The notes under the pieces were generated by a model, which saw nothing but the letters and a program-made list of their open reading frames with translations, had not been told where the DNA came from and searched no databases. This document shows, one piece after another, positions 22,585 through 33,453 of a stretch of DNA of 64,000 nt. Source of the DNA: Incurvaria masculella (lineage: Eukaryota; Arthropoda; Insecta; Lepidoptera; Incurvariidae); assembly GCA_946894095.1 (NCBI GenBank), contig OX335643.1, forward strand, positions 2,467,036 to 2,531,035, in the 5' to 3' direction. Position numbers and translations under genes: made by a program. Every line of letters begins with the position of its first letter. Within the stretch, counting starts at the first letter, position 1.

Positions 22585-24087
22585 TGAATTTACGGATCGC
22601 TTATGGAAATGGTTACATAATTTTTCGTTAGCGTTGAATTCTGAAACAATTTTTTTTTATTTCTTGCCACTCATCTCGTGGTGATCGATTTACCAGAGTA
22701 CCAAAGTAATGTCAAAGTGAATTCCTCTCCTGGGAACCCTGCTGACTCACGAACTCGGAATTCCCAGAATTGGCATGCAGAACCTTCATTTAGTATTATT
22801 CACGGATGCTAGATTCAGTACCGTACTAGTACAATAAGGTTTTCGCGCCAAAATCTCTCTCAACATCGACTTTACTTCTCCTTTTGTAAAAAGGCGTAGA
22901 CATTTTGGCGCCAAAAACTCAGTAGATATCGACCGAAATGAGGCCAGCAGTTTATAGGTATGCGATGGCCTTAATTACTTAAAAGGAACTCTTTTACTGC
23001 GAGGGGTTCTAAAGTTAAAGATAAATTCCTAACTCAAACTCCTAACTAACGCAACTAACTTTTTGAAATAGGTTGAACGCTAACTAATAATCTATTTATG
23101 TATGATTTTTTTATTCACTTTAAAAAATCTCTATTCACGTGAATACGAATTGAAAATGCGGAAGTTAAAACATTAGATAGGAGGAAGATGGTCGAATATA
23201 TTCAAGGATATCGTTGATACACCTACTTTTGCGCTAATGGCACAATATATGTAAAACATAGTATTCAAAAGCACACCCCTCTAATTGGAAACTAGATGCT
23301 AGGAAACAAACGATTCATGGTTGCATTAAAAACCTGCTATTTTGCAAAATCTAAGATTATGGCTAAGCAAATGTGCAAGCTGTCATGGTAGACCACGCTC
23401 GTACAGTACGCGACCGAGCAAGAGTTCACTCCATCCGCGTTTCCCGCATGAGTCGATCACTCCCTTGCCGGCCGTGTGTCAATTAGTTTAGAGTAGATAT
23501 TTTATTGTTTTTGGTTTATCGTTACCGATGGGTCTTTATATTACGTCGGTAGTCAGATGGCAAAAGGGGTTATCCGTCACTTATGTTTGCTTAAACTTTC
23601 ACTGGTATTTGACAGGATACAAATGTTTTCATATAAACAGTGTTAATTCGCTTATTAGTTAAATGAACGTTGACTTATCTAATTCTTTTTAAAATTACCT
23701 GTTTATTATATATTTTCTCCGAAAACATTTTAATCATGTCAAATAACAGTGAAAGTGCAAACAAACATAAGCGACAGATAACCCCTTTTTCCATATGACT
23801 ACAGACGTGTTCTAATATGACTGCGAAAGTACCATCGGCAAAACATCAAGTCATTCACAGTCAAGCACGTTATTTTTTTAAACATATAATAAACATGGGT
23901 ACGGAAGAGAAACAAAATCGTAGTTATAGATTTTTCGTGGAACAAGTAATGAACAGAGTTGAATATTATATTTATTTCTTCTTGACTTCAATATGATTAT
24001 AAATTGAGCAAACAGATATCGGTAATGCATTATGTTAATGTATATATCTTAATTGGCATTAAGTTATAATTCATACTTCACTACATA
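22585..24087. other. No gene recognised
   Basis: Long AT-rich stretch. A GC-richer patch at 23395-23475 has no ORF with recognisable motifs. Confidence 0.3.
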
Positions 24088-24361
24088 ACTATTACTACAT
24101 AGTATGCTTAAATCTTTAAAACTACGCAACGGATTTAGATGCGGTTTTTTTTAATAGATAGAGTGATTGAAGAGGAAGGTTCATATGTGTAAAAACATCT
24201 ATTAAATAGTGGGGGAATACTGTTATTTTTGAGGTTCCTAATGTGATGTCGTAAATAATTACATTTTTTCCGCTTACATTGCAAACGCAGGCTGAACTTG
24301 ATCAGCCCGCTATCAGTCAAAAACGATATTGACCCGAGCGGAGCCGGGTACCTGAGCTAGT
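24088..24361 (+). mobile_element. Short Helitron
   Basis: Starts near ACTACATAGTATG and ends with GACCCGAGCGGAGCCGGGTA then CTAGT at 24357-24361. Its 5' half matches the inverted sequence at 5110-5345. Confidence 0.55.
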
Positions 24362-24633
24362 GTATTATAAATGCGAAAGTAACTTTGTCTGTCTGTTACT
24401 TTTCACGCATTAACCGCTGAACCATTTTTGATGAAATTTGGTGTAGGACCTGACATAAACTGTCACTTACTTACCTGGGAAAAGACATAAACTACCTTTT
24501 GTGGCGAAAATTAAACTCAAAGGGGGTGAAACGGGGGAATGAAAGTTTGTTTGGGGAACTCAAATAACATACAATGTTTGGTCATCAGTACAAAACGACA
24601 TTGACCCGAGCGGAGTCGGGTACCACAGCTAGT
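24362..24633 (+). mobile_element. Short Helitron, in tandem with the previous one
   Basis: Starts near ATTATAAATGCGAAAGTAAC, the usual lepidopteran Helitron 5' sequence, and ends with the hairpin CCCGAGCGGAGTCGGG and CTAGT at 24629-24633. No ORF. Confidence 0.7.
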
Positions 24634-25075
24634 TATCAATCAAGACAACATCGATAACGATTGCTTTTCTTACTAGACATTTCAGTACATCACACATTAC
24701 ATACATACAAAATAAAATCACTAGTGAATTCCTCTAACCCGCACTCTTGCTCTGTCGCGTACTGTACCTTGGATAACTACGACGTTAGGTAAGAAATGAG
24801 TCGGTTGGTCTCATTGACGTTCGGAACGACGACCTTGCGGTGTTGGCCATTAAACATAATCATGGCGTGTCTCGTATGGAGTTGTTGCATCACGCTTGAT
24901 CGCAAGAGCTCTTCAAGAAAGTGGGACTGGTTCAAGGCTACGTTATGTCTTGCTGCTGTTTTATTGGTCAATGAGATATCAGTGAGAGAGTGAGAGTGAG
25001 ATCATAATCATAAGTAAATATACTTTTTTGTACTAAGCAGGTACGTAGCTTAGCCAAGTACGTACGGAGCCAAGG
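24634..25075. other. No firm gene; one unexplained minus ORF
   Basis: A 64-codon minus-strand ORF at 24777-24971 has a protein-like composition (SHFLEELL, NGQHRKVVVPNV) but no domain I recognise. It may be part of a decayed mobile element. Confidence 0.25.
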
Positions 25076-25226
25076 AATGACAAAAAATCAAAATCAACGT
25101 CAAAGTATGATCAAACACGTCACTTTGTATGGACCGTATGGCAGGAACTCAATGCGGTTCACTAAAAGTGACGTGTTTGAACATTGATTAACTCAGCCGT
25201 CTCGTCGTGCAATCGGGGCTGAATAT
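25076..25226. repeat. Dispersed repeat T, copy 1
   Basis: About 150 bp almost identical to 34183-34330. Internal inverted motif AAACACGTCACTTT / AAAGTGACGTGTTT. Confidence 0.65.
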
Positions 25227-25260
25227 AAATGAATATGTTTGAATTTTCAATCTTTGCAGT

Positions 25261-25560
25261 CAATGTCCGCAACGCAGATGAAGCGTTAAATAAATGTATG
25301 TAGGTATAATCTTAAACACTGTGTTAGTAGTAGGCAGGCCAGGCATTCATAACGGGAGGAGGGAATGTAGGAGAATTCCAAATTGTGGGTACCTATGTAT
25401 ACAGTAGGTGGCGAAATTGGTAGACGCGAATGGTATGTTTTGCTGGTTCGGGTCCAGCCCTGCAGTGTAATGTAGTTCTTTTTACTGGGCTCTTTCTACA
25501 ATAGTGCTTCCTTGCTTCAAGGTCGATTATACATACATATATGTCAGTCATAATCTTGGC
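25261..25560 (+). mobile_element. SINE-like repeat with tRNA-Leu-like head, copy 2
   Basis: The left flank (GTTAAATAAATGTATGTAGG) is shared with copy 4 at 40049. The head GGTGGCGAAATTGGTAGACG lies at 25407, and the T-arm GCTGGTTCGGGTCCAGC forms a perfect 5-bp stem. The tail contains TTGCTTCAAGGTCGATTATA. Confidence 0.65.
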
Positions 25561-26069
25561 TGTATCTTTTTCTATGAAACTTGACATGGAGGATGTTAGC
25601 GGCATATCCGTACAGCGGCAGCGTACGCCGAACAGTCAGTCCGCTTACGAATACGGGACGCCCAACATAGAATATCCGTTGCACTAAATGGCGCTTTGGG
25701 AAATTCTTTTGTGTCGTTGGAACTCTAGAACATCATCGTCTAATCCTGAACGAATTGACAGAAGCGAAAACGATAACTTCTCGCTTTCTTTTGCTGAGTA
25801 GAAATGATATGCTGAAGTGAGCGAATTCGTAAGCAAACTGACCGGCCCGGAGCGTTACGGTCAGCGTGGGCAGTCAGAGTTCTCACCTAAATTGGCGTTT
25901 ACGGAACTTCGAAGTTACGTAAAAACGACAAACCCATACGAGATTTAGTTATAAACAAACTCAGACTACGCCGGTTACTATGAAAACGCGAAGTCGGCGT
26001 GCACGGTAATGGTGAAAACGCGTACGTAAACTGTCAAATCAAACTCGGACTCGTAAATGTTGTTTGCTT
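25561..26069. other. No gene recognised
   Basis: Moderately GC-rich at 25610-25680 and 25840-25900 but without an ORF or known motif. Confidence 0.3.
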
Positions 26070-26600
26070 CAGGCCCACCTCCAACTCCCCATATAAACGT
26101 GGAAAGAAGATCATGCCCATATTTCTTGTCAGAGACCCAAAATGTTGCTCAAATCTTTATTTGATCGAGCTAGATGTCTGATGACCATTGGCATTGTAAA
26201 ATTGTGGTTGCTTTCTAAGTTATAAGGTCCGAAAGTTCGAATTTTTCGCGCGTTTTATACGATAACTTTGGAGGTGGATTACTCAACGATAAAATAAAAC
26301 CACAATAAAAAGATTAGTCATCAGATATAGCTTGTTTCATGAAAATTTATAATAAATTTGGTTTTTGCTAGATTTTTGACTACAGCGGTCGTGGTTTACT
26401 TTTAGTTATAAGTCGTTTTGTAATTAAAATTTTCGTAAATCTTACCAAAACACTATGCGCATTGTCTGCTTAATGGACATGTTGCATCCTCCTCATCACG
26501 GAACCTGTCTTTTTCTTTGAAACAGAGAAGGTCCCAGAGCGTAATAGCACGGTTTTGTACCTTGCCCGCGAATGAGTTAATCCTGCCGGGAAGGGCCACC
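26070..26600. mobile_element. MITE family M, copy 2 (ends decayed)
   Basis: Homologous to 17269-17802 across its length. The terminal GGCCCACC / GGGCCACC is kept but flanking TTAA is lost. Confidence 0.65.
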
Positions 26601-26817
26601 AAATTCAAATTATCCGTCGCTAGTGGATACTATCGATAGTGGATAATTATCCATCAACTCGATTGGCATAAACGCCAATCGAGTTGAAAAGTCTGAGTAC
26701 GGGATCATATTGTATTATCACCAAAACGTGATTACGATGTCGCTATACAGATGAGTTTCTATCGCTACTGCAGTCCTTCCATGCTCGCTGGTCCTGGTAG
26801 ATTATTAGATAGGACAG

Positions 26818-26937
26818 GGCGTGTATTCTTGGCATTCAGTCATTGCGGATTCAGTAGAGTTAACAGTAATGTCAAAGTAAATTCTTCTTCTGTTCACTCT
26901 ACTGAATCCGCAATGACTGAATGCCAAGAATACACGT
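26818..26937. repeat. Foldback, 45-bp arms
   Basis: GTGTATTCTTGGCATTCAGT on the left pairs with ACTGAATGCCAAGAATACAC on the right; the loop is about 26 nt. Confidence 0.7.
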
Positions 26938-27112
26938 CCAGCACACGAAAGCACGTGTACACGCGGATTAAGAATGGATGCGTACAATCGCTAACCTTGC
27001 AGAGCGTTCGGAAAATGTTGGAATACGTTAATAACCAGTTCCTTGAGTTCGCCACCTCTTATGACGCAGATCTCCACGCACGAACGTCTACCAGAGGCCG
27101 CATTATGACCAC

Positions 27113-27482
27113 TTAAGAACGGCTCGTAAGCTATGCTCCCCATACAAACATAGTTTACTAATCATTTAAAAAACACTGTTCCGATTTGCTTGATATTTGG
27201 TATATAGTATTCTACAATAAATATCTGTGTCAGCACTTTTTTGTTTTGCAGAAACATCTAAAGCAAGTCAAATAACAGGAAAATCTTCAAACAAATTTTC
27301 TTTCCTCTGCTGTGTGACACAGGATACATTTTTCGAATAAAAAAATACGTGCAGACATAGATATTTGTTGCCTGATTTTAAGTCCCAAATATCAAGACAA
27401 TTGGAACAGTGGTTTTCAAATGATTGGTAAACTACGTTTGTATGGGGAGCGTAATTTTCTGATGCTTACGGGCCCACCTTAA
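27113..27482. mobile_element. TTAA-flanked foldback MITE family N, copy 2
   Basis: TTAA at 27113-27116 and 27479-27482. The arms are homologous to 21050-21425. Confidence 0.7.
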
Positions 27483-27654
27483 ATGCGCACGGTTAGATAC
27501 GGAATGATGTGTTTATGGAGGATATCATGGCGCGCTTACGCCATTACGCCATGTGCACGCATCGACGTACCAAAGCAAGTATTTTTTAGATTATATCGAT
27601 GCGTATACGCTATCATAGTTGAGCGTTCGCCCCGTTCATGCACCTTCTTTCTTT

Positions 27655-28530
27655 GTCTTTATGAGTTGGATATTATGCCATTAAAAAAATCAAGGAACTC
27701 TGTGGCACACAAGCTGCAAAAACTGTCTACTTTGCTTACTTCGATAGTCTCATGTTGTATGGACTAATGTTTTGGGGAAATGCAGCAGAAGCAAATAGAA
27801 TATTTGTCTTGCAAAAAAGAGCCTTGCGTTGTATTCTTAGCATGAAAGCTATAGATTCTTGTAGGAATGTATTCAGCGAAATAGGAATTATGACCCTACC
27901 TAGCGCATATGTGTATCAAAATATCTGCCATGCTAGGAAATATAAGCACCATAATACCTTAAATGCTGATGTACATGACTACGATACTAGACACAAAACT
28001 GATTTACAAAATGTTAAGCATAGGTCATCAAAATTTTCAAAAAGTTTTATATGCAATAGTATTAGGTTATACAACAAAATTCCAGAGGAGATTAGGAAAT
28101 TAGGAGATAAATGTTTTAAGAGCAAATTGAAATCAGTATTAATAAAAAAAAGCTACTACACTATCCAGGAAGCCTTATTAGATAGAAAACTTGTTTAAAT
28201 TAAAGCTCATGACTACATACTTGACCGGGTACCTAACACGGTACTAACAATTATTATTTTTTTATTATTATTATTATTTTCTATTATTATTATTTTCTCT
28301 GACATGGGTACTACATTGTAGTATGAATTTGTTTATTTACTAACTTATATTTAATTTGATATTACCTTGTATCAAAAATGACGATGGCTTTTTACACCTG
28401 AATAATTTAGATCATAATTCCTTTTAATTTAGAATAAGATGTCATTATAGTAGTCAAGAGTTTGCTCCTCACCAATGTATATAATGTTCTTATAATAATG
28501 TTCTTTGTGAGCAGCAGTAATCAATCAATC
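27655..28530 (+). pseudogene. LINE reverse-transcriptase C-terminal remnant
   Basis: The frame beginning near 27690 (GTQAAKTVYFAYFDSL) shifts into the ORF at 27752-28198. It carries the conserved post-RT region: YGLMFWGN, then LQKRALRCILSMK, a YDTRHK block and IRLYNKIPEEIR. The reverse transcriptase core is absent. The 3' end carries AATCAATCAATC at about 28519-28530, the microsatellite-like tail of CR1-group LINEs. One frameshift near 27750; not functional. Confidence 0.75.
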
Positions 28531-28559
28531 ACTGTAAACTAGTTTGTAAGTATCACTGG

Positions 28560-28725
28560 AAAAAATAATAATACAATGACCAACCTGACGAAGTTTCTTG
28601 TCGGCTCTTCTTCGCCAGAAGTAATCGAACCGACAGGAAAAAAAAATGACGAATCCGAGTGTGTAATATACATCTAATGGAGGAAATAAAGAAACTGAAA
28701 CTGAAACTGAAACTGAAACTGATAA
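28560..28725 (+). repeat. Retroposon 3' tail with (GAAACT)n
   Basis: Unique-looking sequence ends in AATAAA and a run of five GAAACT units (28689-28721), typical of a retroposon 3' terminus. Confidence 0.5.
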
Positions 28726-28734
28726 GTGCACGTC

Positions 28735-28860
28735 ACTTCTTCGTTCGGAAATAATCGGTTCGGGACTTAAACCCACCTAACAGGGGAAGGGGACCTGAAG
28801 TTTTACATGGGTTTCGAGCCATAGAGCAGCTCGTATTCGTATAAAGCGTCCGTTTCCCAT
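28735..28860 (-). mobile_element. SINE fragment, inverted
   Basis: Contains GGGGAAGGGGACCTGAAGTT and CATAGAGCAGCTCGTATTCG, the reverse of the shared SINE head-body junction. Confidence 0.55.
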
Positions 28861-28971
28861 CAACTATCGTTTAGTAAAAAAAAAAAAAACTGGTTGACGC
28901 CATTGCTACGCTGATGCCATGCTGATGCCTAACAACATGTTGTTCGCATAATTTTGACCAAATATCTTTAG

Positions 28972-29547
28972 ACTAGCTGAGGTCCGCTCGGGTCAATTGT
29001 TTATTGTTTATTCATCCTCCATAGACAGTACACTGCACTCGGATTTGTCATATTTCATCATAAGCCAGTTCGGGGCAATCCCAGCGAAGAAGAACTGGCA
29101 AGAAACTCCGCTGGTTTTTTTTTTTTCAACTTGTCCACTTAGTCTAAATTTACAAAATTATTTAGACTCACAGATAAACACGCTAAATTCATATGAATTG
29201 ACGAGAATCAACAATTCATGTCATATGCAACAGTTCATGACAAATATCAGTTTATTAGTAAAGACCATTTATGCCCGCCATCTAGCATGTTGCCAATTGG
29301 AGCAAGCCAGTCCCCACAAACAGCACCCGTTCACGAGCATCACGCCAGGCACAGCCATCGCCTCTATCAACCACATTTTAGGGAAAGAGGAGACCCGAAC
29401 CTAGCGTCACCGGAATGTCGGTTTGGACTGATTTCGGGCTGAATTATTCCGTGGATAATTTATTAGTTCTCCTTACTAACTTTCATCCCCTATTTCACGC
29501 CTTCGAATTTACAGAGAGATTTACTTTCGCATTTATTATATTAATAT
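28972..29547 (-). mobile_element. Helitron carrying an internal copy of repeat R
   Basis: On the minus strand the 5' end starts ATTAATATAATAAATGCGAA near 29547. The 3' end has the GACCCGAGCGGACCTCAG hairpin remnant and CTAGT at 28976-28972. Most of the interior (29012-29405) is repeat R, also found at 5346-5702 outside this Helitron. Confidence 0.65.
29012..29405 (+). repeat. Dispersed repeat R, copy 2
   Basis: Close match to 5346-5702, including CATATGCAACAGTTCATGAC and TTTTAGGGAAAGAGGAGAC. Confidence 0.65.
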
Positions 29548-29589
29548 GAATGCTGTGTCTCCATACTATTTCTTTTCTTTTATTTAATA

Positions 29590-29740
29590 CCTTTTTAGGG
29601 TAGGGTGAAGCCCGCCTGGACTGGCACCATCGCGTTGAACATTCAATAATATATGGTATCTCTCTTGCTCAAAGGGATGGTCCTGGCAAGGCACTTAGTT
29701 CATTAGGGAAAATGGTGTGATGGGCTAGTGACAGTGAGTG
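29590..29740 (+). mobile_element. SINE body fragment
   Basis: GGGTAGGGTGAAGCCCGCCT, GGCACCATCGCGTTGAA and GGTCCTGGCAAGGCACTTAG follow the order of the shared SINE body. Confidence 0.5.
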
Positions 29741-30040
29741 TTAAATTAGACAGGTCCTATAAGAAAATCCATCGCAGTTAATATTGGATCTAGAATGCTA
29801 GAGCCAAGTTGACACCGAAAATCAAATATATGCATGCAATGATTAGCAACATTATCATACAATCGATTGAGGGCAGAATTTTGTCATTGTTTCCAATGCA
29901 TTGCACACGCACACGTAGTGTGTAGGATATACCATCAAATAAATCTATTCAGGGTCGGGAAATACGTCAATGAAAATCTTAGTCAGGCTTATCTAGCCAG
30001 CGAGTAAGAAAAGTGGTGATGAAAGATATTATTATTATAT

Positions 30041-32330
30041 TATATTTATTGAGCATAAATAACCCTTGCGGGCCGTGCACATGTTATAATACATTAAAAT
30101 AAAATCATTACATTAAATTTACAAATTATTGAAAATTACAATTATAATTATACAAAAAATTACATTTAAATTAAATTAAATATTTCTTGAAAATCATTAT
30201 TATTAAAAAACTATAATATGGCAAAATCGAATGTTATATGTATTATTATAATTATTATATGTAAGTCTTAATTGCTATCAGAGTCATTGAAAAATTCTTC
30301 TAAATTATAAAATGGGTGGCACAATAAATATTCCTTCAACTTAATCTTAAAATCGGTCAACGTATTACTATTTCTAATCGATATATCTAAATGATTGTAA
30401 ATTTTAACTCCTAAATAATCAAATGAATTCTTAAATAATAAACATTTAGGTCCTTTTTGTCTAAAACTTTCATTATTTCTTAAGTTATACCTTTGTACTT
30501 CTTTTACTTTTTCCAAATCTTCCTTTATCTTATGGATTTCTATGCATAATATGAATATATATAACGAAATTACGGTCATTATTTTTAATTTCACAAAAAG
30601 GGGCCGGCAAGTATCATCATATTTCGCACCACAAATTATTCGAATAACCTTTTTCTGAAGTTTGAGAATATTATTTTTTACATTGCAATTATTACCCCAT
30701 ACATCCAGTCCATACCTTAAAATCGATTCTATATAACTAAAATATAATATTCTTAACGTACTTGTGTCGACAGATTTTCTAATTGTTCTAATAGCATAAC
30801 ATGCACAGGCTATTTTATTTCCTATGTTATCTACATGTGGTTGAAATGACATTATATTATCAAAAGTGACCCCTAAAAATTCTGTTGCTTTACATTTCTC
30901 TAGTTCGAAGTCACTAGTGTCTGGCTCTTTATAATTAATAGATTTCTGAAAAATAATGTATTTCGATTTTGCTTTATTAAGTGTTAGTTTGTTGTTAAAA
31001 AACCAGTATTCTAAATTTTGTATACATATTCTTAGGTTTTCTACTAATTTTTCTTTGCTGTCAGCAACTGCTATTCCGCTTGTGTCATCCGCAAACAAGT
31101 AAACAGCACTAGACACGTTAATGGGCAAATCGTTAATAAATATTAAAAAGAGTAACGGACCTAAGACCGATCCTTGTGGTACACCTTTAGTGATATTCGT
31201 TACTTCTGATTTAGCTGTTGACACCTCGTTCCTTTCATTTACGTAAGTCACTTCTACATATTGTTTACGGTTACTTAAATAACTTTTTAACAACTCCAAT
31301 TGTAACCCTCGTATGCCATAGTACTCTAATTTATTTAATAGGATGTTGTGATCTACACAATCAAAAGCCTTACTTAAGTCACAAAAAACACCGGCACAAC
31401 GTTTTCCATTGTTTAAATGGTTTAGAATGTCATTAGTTAATTTTCTGATGGCCATATTAGTGGATTTATTTTTTCTGTATCCATATTGAGCATGAGATAA
31501 GTAGTTATTAGATTCAAAATGTTTTATTAAACGACTAAATATTATTTTTTCGAAAATTTTTGATAATGGCGACAATAAAGAAATTGGACGATAATTATTA
31601 ACATCACATTTATCGGCTTTCTTAAACAACGGTATTACCTTAGCTATCTTTAATTGTTCAGGAAATTTCCCTGCACTTAAATTTCCATTAATTATATCAG
31701 TAATTGCTGTAGATATTTGGTCAACATTTTCTTTTAGAATATTTATGTGGATATCATCTTCACCTGTAGAATTTTATTTTCTAATTAACTGGTAACAAAC
31801 ATAAAATACACTTAATTAAATATAAAAAAAATCATCCATTGGGACTGTTGTCATTTTGTCTGTTGTCATAGAATTACTTTGCTTTAATTGCTCAATTATA
31901 CTTTTTCCTTCATTATTATTCGTAGGAGTTAGGAAAAATGATCTGCTATTATTTATTTTATATTTATTTAAAAGATTAAGATATTCATTATCATTAGTAG
32001 TGTTATTATTATTAATTGAACTATGTCCTATTTTAGAAAAAAAATTATTAAAATAATTTGCGACTTCTACTGGGTCATCTATAATTGCATCATTTTTGTT
32101 TAATGTAATCTTTTAAATTTTTTTGGTGGATTTATTTTTATTTGTACTTCTTTTTACTATGCTCCATGTTGCTTTAATTTTGTTTTTGGAATTTGAAATT
32201 TCTTCTATATTAGCATTCCTTTTGGCTGTTTTTCTCACCCGTTTTAGTATTTTATTATATTTTTGATATTTTTCTTTCAATGGTTTAGAATTTGATAATT
32301 TTATAGTTAAACCAACCAACCAACCGATGG
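30041..32330 (-). pseudogene. 5'-truncated LINE with reverse transcriptase
   Basis: The minus frame from 31629 to 30268 encodes an RT: NNYRPISLLSPLSKIFEK, QYGYRKNKSTNMAI, DLSKAFDCVDHNILL, GVPQGSVLGPLLFLIF and FADD at the active site, then the thumb and the LRYGLDVWGN and KLQKKVIRIICGA tail. The frame continues upstream in pieces: 31640-31780 (SAGKFPEQLKIAKVIPLF), 31850-32100 (DDPVEVANYFNNFFSKIG) and 32113-32319 (linker with KATWSIVKRSTNK). Those pieces are separated by frameshifts, and 31785-31850 holds extra sequence. The endonuclease is missing. The 3' end near 30041 has an ATT-rich tail. Jockey/CR1-like; the RT frame is long enough to be fairly young. Confidence 0.85.
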
Positions 32331-33316
32331 TCTAACCAACTCAGCTGCGGATACAGGGGGGGCGATGAGTGCTCTTGCCGCCCCCTGAGTCAATTTATTT
32401 CGATCAATTCATGGCATGACATGTTCGTGCCGTGTCGGTTCCGGCATTAAACAATAATACACGTGCTCTAAATGCATTTATTTTTTATCGTGCATGTCGT
32501 GAAAGCCAACTAAGGGATCCGTCGTTCGCGGTTCAGATTCCACATAAAACTGTAGGTCCCTTTATTACTTACTAGGTCAGCCGAAGTTGGTACGTTTGCA
32601 TCGAAAGAACGATGGTCGAAGCAGGAAAGAAAATTGTTTTTGTTTTATTTCCGGTTTTTTTATTGCAGGAGGAAAACCGATATATTACAAATTCACTGAC
32701 AACGCCTATTTCCTACCTATTCCTCGCGGGAACTCGAACAGTAAATAGGTAACATATAGGCTTTATGATTAGATTACACGTCTACGTAAATTAACTAATA
32801 ATTGTAACTGCACATTTATTTTTATTTTAAGTTGCAATATTAGTCCGATAATGAGGAATGCTGTTTGAAACAGTTAGATTACATGATCTGTTAATGTTGT
32901 GTTGGAATTCTTCTGTTTTATCAGTTGTTCGTAATCTTAATCTAATACCATGCTCTGTACTGAATTAATCACACGAATATGTGCAAAAACTCTCACACCA
33001 GAAAAAATGTGAGCTGACCATATGAATAGATGAGGCGGTAAGATTAAAGAAAAAACCGACGTTCTGACGTCGGAGTAGTTTTAATAGACACGTCATCTTT
33101 TTTTTATGAAAAACCGGTGTGGGCGGCAGTGCAGAGAAACCAAAGCCGGGGTATTTCCCCCCAAGTACAACCTGGGAGGGCCGGGAGGACTGGAGAAAAG
33201 TTCAAAGTATTTCGACTGTTCATCTTTCATTCAACCGGATGTGTATCCTAAACTCTTTGTTCGACTGTACACTGAGCCGGTGAATTCTAACATGTTTGGA
33301 CGTCCGACAGATTGCA
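32331..33316. other. Proximal FAR upstream region with SINE fragment
   Basis: A SINE body fragment lies at 32505-32640 (CGTTCGCGGTTCAGATTCC, then GAACGATGGTCGAAGCAGG). The GC-rich stretch at 33110-33200 contains no recognisable gene; 33230-33310 would be the last part of the 5' UTR intron if CCGACAG at 33304-33310 is the acceptor. Confidence 0.4.
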
Positions 33317-33453
33317 ATGGCGACGGCGAACATGACGGAAGCGGAGATAGACGCGTTGCCGGACCGCATCGGCGGGATGTACGCCGGGAAGACACTTCTC
33401 GTGACCGGCGGCACCGGCTTCCTGGGCAAGGTACTCGTGGAGAAGCTGCTGAG
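33317..33453 (+). CDS. FAR exon 1 (start and Rossmann motif)
   Basis: ATG at 33317 is followed by a second in-frame Met at residue 6. The exon encodes residues 1-45 and two bases of 46, including TGGTGFLG. Donor AG/GTGAGT at 33454. Confidence 0.93.

Noticed and set aside
25400..25480. Functional tRNA-Leu gene
   Set aside because: No acceptor stem or proper anticodon arm, and the same cassette repeats with conserved flanks at other sites.
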